From Cranoglanis bouderius (taxonomy: Eukaryota; Chordata; Actinopteri; Siluriformes; Cranoglanididae), in the NCBI GenBank assembly GCA_023630585.1, contig CM042548.1:19831027-19895026 (forward strand): a stretch of DNA of 64,000 nucleotides, read 5' to 3'. The notes under the pieces were generated by a model. The model was not told where the DNA came from. It made no database searches and saw nothing but the letters and a program-made list of their open reading frames with translations. This document shows, in pieces, positions 61,801 to 64,000 of this stretch. The position numbers were made by a program, and so were the translations under genes. Position 1 is the first letter of the stretch. Each line of letters opens with the position of its first letter.

Positions 61801-62320
61801 AGAGACCTCAACAACTCCTCGATCAGAGGACCATGAGGCACTCTTTTAGCGCCGGACCAGAACTACTGCGTCAGGACAAGAGGCCACGCTCGGGTTCTAC
61901 CGCCAGCTCACATAACATCTCCCTCAGAGACTCCGAGGCACAGATACAAGTAGGGGGGATGCATTTGTGTCGTTCTTAATCTTCTCTAAAAACGTGACAG
62001 AACCACTATATCATTTTTTTTATACATTTTTATTATTAGTACTATTGTTATTATTTACTTCTTATATGTTCATGGAATACACGTAATACATAATACTTAC
62101 TAAAAAAAAATTTTTCTTGTACACTCAGGCATGGACCAACATGGTCCTCACCATCCTGAACCAAATCCAGCTGTTGCCAGATGCCACCTTCGTGGCCCTG
62201 CAGCCGGCCATGTTCCCCTGCATCAGTCAGCTGACATGTCACGTGACTGACCTCCGTGTGCGGCAAGCGGTGCGAGAGTGGCTGGGACGCGTAGGACGTG
62301 TTTATGACATTATCCTGTGA
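28620..62320 (+). CDS. arfgef3: ARFGEF family member 3 (BIG3), complete
   Basis: Large BIG/ARFGEF-family protein. In mammals it sits on Golgi or granule membranes, restrains insulin and glucagon granule formation, sequesters prohibitin-2 and scaffolds PP1. Thirty-five coding exons (listed separately) join in frame to 2,151 residues; human is about 2,177. Order: DCB-like N-terminus (about 1-260), acidic Ser/Asp-rich linker (about 430-650), a region corresponding to the divergent Sec7 zone, helical HDS-type repeats (about 850-1,820), and a low-complexity tail with poly-E and poly-Q before a final conserved segment ending GRVYDIIL. I see no catalytic glutamate motif of active Sec7 domains (FRLPGE-type), as known for BIG3. 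The start is the ATG opening MEEILRKLQKDASGSKYKAI, the family N-terminus. Exon 7b is used in the 2,151 count; using 7a instead gives 2,166. Introns 13, 17, 23 and 30 carry large repeats. Confidence 0.96.
28705..30561 (+). other. arfgef3 intron 1
   Basis: Holds the MITE at 29513-30057; otherwise AT-rich with no recognised element. Confidence 0.7.
29513..30057 (+). mobile_element. MITE, TIR AGAGGTCGACCGAT
   Basis: Left AGAGGTCGACCGATTTTTAC and right ...ATTAGTCGGTCGACCTCT are inverted. The interior is AT-rich, with ccgataact and cggttatcggtaccgat near the ends. A second, reversed and worn copy is at 19690-20098. Possibly hAT-like; family not named. Confidence 0.75.
30562..30610 (+). CDS. arfgef3: arfgef3 exon 2
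   Basis: Residues 29-44: ETLEAQNGSKMSASKV plus two bases of R. Donor gtaagc. Less conserved than its neighbours. Confidence 0.88.
30985..31195 (-). mobile_element. SINE-like fragment
   Basis: Minus-strand fish SINE tail modules: the gtttcctccaacttgcct region and tcccggaataagctctagat. The tRNA head is missing. In intron 2. Confidence 0.5.
31520..31601 (+). CDS. arfgef3: arfgef3 exon 3
   Basis: Residues 45-72: ERCLLPLKLALESKNPKLAQ then TALTGMQ. The acceptor is the first AG after gtgctttt, which with the exon 2 donor gives exactly this conserved frame. Confidence 0.95.
31992..32123 (+). CDS. arfgef3: arfgef3 exon 4
   Basis: Residues 73-116: KILCDDRFVAVEPEVPEKQL to HEDLQVEVMK. Phase 0 at both ends. 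Donor gtcagt. Confidence 0.95.
32124..34326 (+). other. arfgef3 intron 4
   Basis: Contains a (CA)n tract at 32993-33018, an A-run near 33672-33692 and a moderately GC-rich block near 32500-32760 that looks like a dispersed repeat I cannot name. No extra exon seen. Confidence 0.5.
34327..34395 (+). CDS. arfgef3: arfgef3 exon 5
   Basis: Residues 117-139: VLLCITYSSSFEFNGNNILR then IAE. Phase 0 at both ends. Donor gtaaga. Confidence 0.95.
34803..35229. repeat. Inverted repeat in arfgef3 intron 5
   Basis: Arms 34803-34870 and 35163-35229 are reverse complements over about 62 bases (ccatgacag, cagtcaacct, gtaatgggttttttt, ccagtccttaacattttagc) with about three mismatches and length variation in the T/C run. 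The loop is about 290 bases. Could be a foldback element or paired MITE ends. Confidence 0.85.
35996..36118 (+). CDS. arfgef3: arfgef3 exon 6 (prohibitin-2 binding helix)
   Basis: Residues 140-180. QRSINTAVRATLSQILGDL then TLQL places Q164, D168 and Q172 one position below the human prohibitin-2 contacts I recall as Q165, D169 and Q173. Acceptor tgcag, donor gtgagt. Confidence 0.95.
36491..36581 (+). CDS. arfgef3: arfgef3 alternative exon 7a (candidate)
   Basis: 91 bp, open from phase 0 to phase 1: EGELIIQFTKQELQNVPDRS then AITSEKCIYT. Good acceptor (tcctttttag) and acceptable donor (gtaaga). It joins exon 6 to exon 8 in frame only if exon 7b is skipped; 7a followed by 7b hits a TGA at once. 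I do not recognise the residues in other BIG3 proteins. Confidence 0.4.
36800..36845 (+). CDS. arfgef3: arfgef3 exon 7b
   Basis: 46 bp, phase 0 to 1: GADERERTVPTSKRK, then D across the junction. Residues 181-195. It gives a spacing to the next block close to that in mammals, so I take it as the default. Donor gtacat is weak. Confidence 0.65.
37455..37539 (+). CDS. arfgef3: arfgef3 exon 8
   Basis: Residues 196-223: FSPTTAALYEDVVTVLTVFC then EKLESVS. A (GT)n tract abuts the acceptor (37419-37447). Donor gtaagt. Confidence 0.93.
37737..37841 (+). CDS. arfgef3: arfgef3 exon 9
   Basis: Residues 224-258: ENQLLQLLYLECILAMLSSC to NRNFTDLV. Donor gtaaga. Confidence 0.95.
38038..38080. repeat. (AC)n microsatellite
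   Basis: About 21 AC units in intron 9, directly before two MITE end fragments. Confidence 0.95.
38118..38216. mobile_element. Two MITE end fragments before exon 10
   Basis: taggtgtacctgataaattg and a second taggtgtatttaataacatg with ccactgggtg are tandem copies of the TIR of the CCACTTTATTAGG family. They reach to within 20 bp of the exon 10 acceptor. Confidence 0.6.
38235..38562 (+). CDS. arfgef3: arfgef3 exon 10
   Basis: Residues 259-368: KQLCPVLVVITGNPVNDKTI to LYPPPQHRLEAIKIMKE. The middle (VSDQGRGSGCSSSAPAMIGP) is conserved. Acceptor cgtacag, donor gtgggt. Confidence 0.95.
38736..38848 (+). CDS. arfgef3: arfgef3 exon 11
   Basis: Residues 369-405: ILGSPQRLFDLAGP to KRSFSKRKSHLDLLK. 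The basic SKRK cluster may be a phosphorylation or localisation site. Donor gtaagt. Confidence 0.94.
38933..39831 (+). CDS. arfgef3: arfgef3 exon 12 (large linker exon)
   Basis: 899 bp, residues 406-705. VMDGMTEACVKGGIEACY, NEADFRWQRRVLSS, SISVTTDTGQVTLEGGLG, then the Ser/Asp-rich SRTEFDSCDQYSTAAEKDSG and SLKLLKNQEADQQSARLF. Donor GTAG|gtacgt chosen to keep phase with exon 13. Confidence 0.95.
40235..40401 (+). CDS. arfgef3: arfgef3 exon 13
   Basis: Residues 706-761: GIHSSGFEGSDNLSCQALMN to KPAPPIFTL. The donor CTG|gttgga is weak but is the only GT preserving phase 0 into KEFVHHIQSSG. A Tc1 element begins 38 bp beyond. Confidence 0.85.
40440..42940 (-). mobile_element. Composite Tc1 element filling intron 13
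   Basis: Ends CAGTGGGTATAGAAAAGAAT and, inverted, ...ATTCTTTTCTATACCCACTG, with TIRs of about 200 bp (40440-40650, 42740-42940). It makes up about 2.5 kb of the 2.65-kb intron. The stretch 40670-41700 does not continue this transposase and includes text (tttagtctgttgggatatgt, ctctactaactttgcacatc) typical of another Tc1 family, so a nested insertion or chimera is likely. Confidence 0.8.
41735..42546 (-). pseudogene. Tc1 transposase, frameshifted and C-truncated
   Basis: MGGKALSKDLRDKVVYRHKS, a paired HTH domain (SKVLSMPRSTVKSIIKKW), then after a frameshift WKKVLWSDE and HGGGNILLWGCFSAAGTG, and after another FQHDNDPKHTAK with SQSPDLNPIEN. Thirty-four residues separate the last two catalytic positions (DD34E). 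The C-terminal tail after NPIEN is replaced by NTALHQIC. Confidence 0.88.
43050..43215 (+). CDS. arfgef3: arfgef3 exon 14
   Basis: Residues 762-816: KEFVHHIQSSGVLVVLSQAW, IEELYHQVLERNLLGEAGYW to LPLITMLT. Donor gtaaca. Confidence 0.96.
43216..44523 (+). other. arfgef3 intron 14
   Basis: T-run near 43739-43768 and a (TC)n tract at 44467-44492; otherwise nothing recognised. Confidence 0.5.
44524..44631 (+). CDS. arfgef3: arfgef3 exon 15
   Basis: Residues 817-852: DIDGLGSSAIGGQLIRRASS then DKKDHNTVLA. Acceptor cttttcag, donor gtacag. Confidence 0.95.
45030..45072. repeat. (CA)n microsatellite
   Basis: About 21 CA units in intron 15. Confidence 0.95.
45173..45244. repeat. (CT)n(CA)n microsatellite
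   Basis: About 30 CT units then six CA units in intron 15. Confidence 0.95.
45378..45593 (+). CDS. arfgef3: arfgef3 exon 16
   Basis: Residues 853-924: FARYILIGCWKNLIDTLSTP, LTGRMAGSSRALAFILGAEG to SLDGLRKAAALSCALG, among the most conserved blocks of the protein. Donor gtaaag. Confidence 0.96.
45869..45979 (+). CDS. arfgef3: arfgef3 exon 17
   Basis: Residues 925-961: VAANCASAVAQMAAASCVPE to DAITQ. Acceptor gaatgtag, donor gtacac. Confidence 0.95.
46718..48225 (+). mobile_element. Apparently intact Tc1 element
   Basis: TA-flanked on both sides. TIRs 46718-46918 and 48025-48225 are each 201 bp and differ at three positions by my reading; outer end CAGGTGCATCTCAATAAATT. It encloses one open transposase (46981-47946). 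It sits in intron 17 in the sense orientation. Confidence 0.95.
46981..47946 (+). CDS. Tc1 family DD34E transposase
   Basis: 321 residues without a stop. N-terminal HTH (IAKEAGCSQSAVSKHVNRKL), a basic region, then the catalytic triad: FSDESKFCI (first D), FQQDLAPAHTA (second D), NSPHLNPIENLWG (E), with 34 residues between the last two. The usual SPDLNP is SPHLNP here, a substitution worth noting. Ends GAPTKY. It performs cut-and-paste transposition at TA sites; length is close to the family's 340. Codes on the same strand as arfgef3. Function is inferred from family; activity not shown. Confidence 0.93.
   Translation: MVSQFGSLGKPQTFIAKEAGCSQSAVSKHVNRKLSGRKKCGTKRCTANRENRSLMRIVKQNRFKNLSELHKEWTEAGVKASRATTHRRVKEFGHSCRIPLVKPLLNHRQRQRRLTWAKEKKNWTVAQWSKVLFSDESKFCISFGNQGPRVWRKGGEAHSPSCLKSSVKFPQSVMIWGAVLSAGVGPLCFLKTKVTAPVYQEILEHFMLPSADQLFEDADFIFQQDLAPAHTAKSTKSWLNDHGVGVLDWPANSPHLNPIENLWGIVKRKMRNKRPKNADELKATVKETWASIPPQQCHKLNTSMPRRIEAVIKAKGAPTKY
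48307..48457 (+). CDS. arfgef3: arfgef3 exon 18
   Basis: Residues 962-1011: KHRMEQKLEQMGRGQGVKLH, MLCMDAILNVGLEMGSHNHD to WPHVF. Acceptor gatgttag. Confidence 0.95.
48458..49268 (+). other. arfgef3 intron 18
   Basis: A reversed SINE-like tail at about 49000-49165 (tttatcctggtagggtcatg, ggcaccatgcagacacattc); the rest is unremarkable. Confidence 0.5.
49269..49568 (+). CDS. arfgef3: arfgef3 exon 19
   Basis: Residues 1012-1111: RVVEYVSSLEHSHFSDGSSQ, a Ser/Gln-rich linker, PTSIQELLREN, GGSLLTGNSAAKVVCTLSTQ. Donor gtatca. Confidence 0.95.
50158..50291 (+). CDS. arfgef3: arfgef3 exon 20
   Basis: Residues 1112-1156: LFEDAVSKLNLVGLVGFLHQ to GDYSLAMP. Acceptor tcctaaag, donor gtatgc. Confidence 0.95.
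50414..50559 (+). CDS. arfgef3: arfgef3 exon 21
   Basis: Residues 1157-1205: EAKSTQDKRSALHLFRLGEA to MMRAWSVVAPHLVE. Acceptor ctttaaag, donor gtatga. Confidence 0.95.
50820..50999 (+). CDS. arfgef3: arfgef3 exon 22 (PP1 motif)
   Basis: Residues 1206-1265. ACHKERHVSQKAVSFIHDVL contains KAVSF at 1216-1220, the PP1 catalytic-subunit docking sequence I recall for human BIG3. Then NEALFRPFEHIMQLELCDED. Donor gtgaat. Confidence 0.96.
51609..51750 (+). CDS. arfgef3: arfgef3 exon 23
   Basis: Residues 1266-1312: VITSIGELVELCSPQIQSGW to DYLIGEYSM plus one base. The donor ATGG|gtcagtgag is the first of about thirty tandem copies of the same junction. Confidence 0.95.
51742..52410 (+). repeat. Minisatellite derived from the exon 23 / intron 23 junction
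   Basis: About 30 units of 21 bp, consensus GAACACTCTGTGGGTCAGTGA. The first copy spans the last 9 coding bases and the splice donor of exon 23. The first two units are separated by tgtatgatttagagag spacers, then the array becomes regular. At least four units read GGATCAG, losing the donor GT; several read gtcattgag. In the exon frame every GT-retaining unit reads GGT CAG TGA. Confidence 0.95.
52498..52620 (+). CDS. arfgef3: arfgef3 exon 24
   Basis: Residues 1313-1353: KSHAPVFDVFEAFINTDNIQ to YIMCLMKFVKGL. Acceptor atttttag, 88 bp after the minisatellite. Donor gtaagg. Confidence 0.96.
52946..53049 (+). CDS. arfgef3: arfgef3 exon 25
   Basis: Residues 1354-1388: EVDYKEIGDCVHANGYSSTD to ALDYLRKCSQ. 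Donor gtaagt. Confidence 0.95.
53356..53500 (+). CDS. arfgef3: arfgef3 exon 26
   Basis: Residues 1389-1436: LLAKIYKMPSKPVFLGARLA to EDGMDCILAEFDDDT. Donor gtgatt. Confidence 0.95.
54003..54131 (+). CDS. arfgef3: arfgef3 exon 27
   Basis: Residues 1437-1479: LIQVWILLLEQLTAAVSNCP to LLFELLREVTKTP. Donor gtaagg. The intron to exon 28 is only 101 bp. Confidence 0.96.
54233..54409 (+). CDS. arfgef3: arfgef3 exon 28
   Basis: Residues 1480-1538: PGFAIFSVIQLLLPVMSLWL, HGDYSYWDIAAANFKHAIGL to ELVVEHVQSFIHS. Donor gtaggt. Confidence 0.96.
54410..55184 (+). other. arfgef3 intron 28
   Basis: AT-rich; no repeat or exon recognised. Confidence 0.5.
55185..55299 (+). CDS. arfgef3: arfgef3 exon 29
   Basis: Residues 1539-1576: MGYESLINLMLKDLFKLLVA to ETISRVGCSCI. 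Donor gttgag, followed by a 93-bp intron. Confidence 0.95.
55393..55495 (+). CDS. arfgef3: arfgef3 exon 30
   Basis: Residues 1577-1611: YVLVTAGPVFMEEMWRLACC to FSATLEPVK. Donor gtgagc. Confidence 0.96.
55768..55853. repeat. (AT)n microsatellite
   Basis: About 43 perfect AT units inside the hAT-like element. Confidence 0.95.
56116..56311 (-). mobile_element. 5'-truncated non-LTR retrotransposon fragment
   Basis: Flanked by an exact 18-bp duplication, ttgcaaatatgcacacac, at 56098-56115 and 56312-56329. On the minus strand it reads RLELPGRRPRGRPKRRFMD then DAGDRARWRQMIRCGDP, the C-terminal end of a LINE reverse-transcriptase ORF, and finishes in an (AAG)n tail at the left. Confidence 0.85.
56500..57457 (+). 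other. arfgef3 intron 30, right part
   Basis: Contains (AAT)n(CAT)n at 57327-57366; nothing else recognised. Confidence 0.5.
57458..57589 (+). CDS. arfgef3: arfgef3 exon 31
   Basis: Residues 1612-1655: NLLACFRSGSDTFTGDACEV to AEAEYWRIRAMAQQ. Phase 0 at both ends. Donor gtgctc is weak but the join is exact. Confidence 0.95.
57950..58080 (+). CDS. arfgef3: arfgef3 exon 32
   Basis: Residues 1656-1698: VFMLDTQCSPKTPSSKEGFE to LIIELPADQQSNGHVQK. Donor gttaga. Confidence 0.94.
58081..60078 (+). other. arfgef3 intron 32
   Basis: A SINE remnant at 58365-58620 (gtgagtttcctccaggctct, gtccaaaacatgcttgtagg, GAATAAATGAATG tail). Other sequence is unremarkable. Confidence 0.6.
60079..60418 (+). CDS. arfgef3: arfgef3 exon 33
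   Basis: Residues 1699-1812: IVVSLLSHQVLLQNLYDILL, SGFLRYISMQNLAIILDLLL to NLYRQSAMSFNIYFQ. Acceptor ctttaaag. Confidence 0.96.
61122..61949 (+). CDS. arfgef3: arfgef3 exon 34 (poly-E and poly-Q)
   Basis: 828 bp, residues 1813-2088. ALLCAMLTNQEQITVEQVKK, a run of nine glutamates, CSSEDEDMFEETARVSPP, KLCMDLCTNYIQMHLDLE, KKEWWESASNRLYTIANDKT, then KKRK and nine glutamines (mixed CAG/CAA codons), and MRHSFSAGPELLRQDKRPRS. Donor CAA|gtaggg. Confidence 0.95.
62129..62320 (+). CDS. arfgef3: arfgef3 last coding exon
   Basis: Residues 2089-2151: AWTNMVLTILNQIQLLPDAT, FPCISQLTCHVTDLRVRQAV to GRVGRVYDIIL, TGA at 62318-62320. Confidence 0.96.
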   Translation, partial: AWTNMVLTILNQIQLLPDATFVALQPAMFPCISQLTCHVTDLRVRQAVREWLGRVGRVYDIIL

Positions 62321-63558
62321 GGAGCTCGCTGCTTTGTTGTCATTGTGAGCTGACTAATTTATTTTTCATTCTTGGGATTTGCTAACTGGGATACAAAGGG
62401 TTTCTTTTTGTATGCAAATGTATTTATTGTTGTATTCTGTGGTCTCTGTATTCTGTGAGCATACATATCGAAATGCTTTGCTGAACAATTTCCTTCAGAA
62501 TGTTTACTTGTCACATGGTATTGACTTCTCCTATTTGTATTACTTTTCGATTCTTATCCAATTATTTAGTGTCTCAATCAGCTTTAATATTTATTTCCAC
62601 TGAATACGAAACTGCGTTTACTTTATGCACTTTTATTAGTAATGTGAGTTTAGTGCCACTGATGCACAAAAAACAATCACATGGCATGGAGTCAAAATTC
62701 ATTCATATACATTACATGTTGCTGCTGTCGCAAAAAATATCAAGTGTTTGGTCTAACGTTCATTTAATCTCAAAGTGTTAAGAGCTTATTTAGTTTTCTC
62801 ATGACCGCATTGGATTGCTGGGGCAATATACAAATTCAAACAGTGATGCAAGTTCCTTCAGTGCCACAACTCAACATTACGGACTTCTGTACAATGTACT
62901 TACATTACTGCTCTTTGCAGAGCATTAAATTGATCTCTCGTATTAGAGGACGGTCTGTTGAAGCAAAATCTTACTGACCAGCTGTCTAATGCACAATTAC
63001 TCTCTCGATGCTTACAGGACACCAAGCTTAAAATACGACTGATCCTGGTTTACAGAGAATTCAGATTTGCCCCACCGATCAACCTGCAATCACACCTCAA
63101 AGCATCAAATCTCCTTCACTGACTCTTGAGATTTTCGCTTGAGCATTTTCATCTATCGTTATTATAAAACACTTCATATACCCTTTGTATTTCAATGTAT
63201 ATTTAAACTGTTCAGTGAAGCATATTTAATCCTTCAAATATGCTCTGCTTTTTTTTTTCTTTTTGCTTTAATGTCAGACTTTAATGTAAGATCAGTAGCC
63301 ATGAAGCTTTAACTTTAAAAATGCTGGTTCATATTATCATGCATTCCCAAACCCCGCTCATGTATTTGTCTTGCAGTTTGTGTAGAACAGTTTTTCATGT
63401 TACGTGTACGCATCAGGGGAATGATTTGTTGTGCTCCTCCGCAGTGCTTAAATACTGCTTTCAAAGAAACTGACACAGTAATCTGGGAATACCACATGCA
63501 AGAGATTTCTGAGTACACAAAAGAAATCGCATGTTCTTTTCAGTTTAAAAGTAAAATA
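62321..63558 (+). other. arfgef3 3' UTR and flank
   Basis: AT-rich. A variant poly(A) signal ATTAAA is at 62924-62929, about 600 bp after the stop. No further gene seen. Confidence 0.4.
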
Positions 63559-64000
63559 CGCTATATGGTCGAAGGTTTGTGGACACCTGATCATCATGCC
63601 CATGTTGGGGTTCTTCCCCAAACTGTTGCCACAAACTTGGAAACACACAATTGTATAGGATGTCTTTAAATGCTGTTGCATTACAATTTCCATTCACTAG
63701 AACTAAGAGGCTCAAACCTGTTCCAGCATGACGATGCCCCTGTGCACAAAGTGAGGTCCATAAAGACCAAGGTTGAAGTGGAAGAACTTGTAACTTGCAC
63801 AGAGCCCTGACCTTAACGCCACTGATCACTTTTGGGATGAATTTGAATGCCGACTATGTGCCTGACTTCACTAATGCTCTTGCGGCTGAATGAACACAAA
63901 TCCACACAGCCACACTCCAAGATCTAGTGGAAAGCCTTCCTAGAAGAGTGGCGCAGTGTTATTATAACAGCAAAGTGGGGAATAAATCTGGAATGGGATG
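63559..64000 (+). mobile_element. Tc1-type non-autonomous element, copy C, cut by window edge
   Basis: After TA, CGCTATATGGTCGAAGGTTT; the interior is collinear with 16033-16571 (tgttgccacaaacttggaaa, gaacttgtaacttgcacaga, gatctagtggaaagcc). The right end lies outside the window. Confidence 0.8.

Overview
The window is nuclear DNA of a ray-finned fish. Three vertebrate genes with ordinary GT-AG introns can be read from it. The introns and spacers are packed with Tc1/mariner-type transposons, their short non-autonomous derivatives, tRNA-derived SINEs and microsatellites, as in teleosts. The elovl5 protein and the Tc1 load made me think of a catfish-like species, but that is a weak inference.

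Layout, left to right. (1) 251-4559, + strand: the last five coding exons of elovl5, a fatty-acid elongase; its first exons lie left of the window. (2) 4560-10729: elovl5 3' UTR and downstream spacer holding several short Tc1-type relics. (3) 10730-22388, - strand: fbxo9, an F-box/TPR substrate receptor of an SCF ubiquitin ligase. Twelve coding exons are certain and the first coding exon is only a candidate. elovl5 and fbxo9 converge. (4) 22389-28619: spacer between the divergent fbxo9 and arfgef3, with a CCAAT box and CpG-rich stretches near both 5' ends, SINEs, a truncated Tc1 element, a MITE and a dead DD36E-spaced Tc1/mariner element. (5) 28620-62320, + strand: arfgef3 (BIG3), read end to end as 35 coding exons giving 2,151 residues, plus one alternative exon. 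(6) 62321-64000: 3' flank with one more Tc1-type relic running off the edge.

The genes act in separate pathways (ER fatty-acid elongation, protein ubiquitination, Golgi/granule trafficking and phosphatase scaffolding). Nothing suggests an operon-like unit; I read the order as conserved or rearranged synteny.

Most unusual: a roughly 30-copy, 21-bp minisatellite in arfgef3 intron 23 that begins inside exon 23 and copies the exon end together with its 5' splice site; a pair of neighbouring arfgef3 exons (7a/7b) that the reading frame makes mutually exclusive; and an apparently intact Tc1 element (1,508 bp, 201-bp inverted repeats with three mismatches, 321-residue DD34E transposase) in intron 17. 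I found no convincing wholly new system; the splice-site minisatellite comes closest. All exon borders come from reading frame, splice consensus and recalled homologues, without alignment software.
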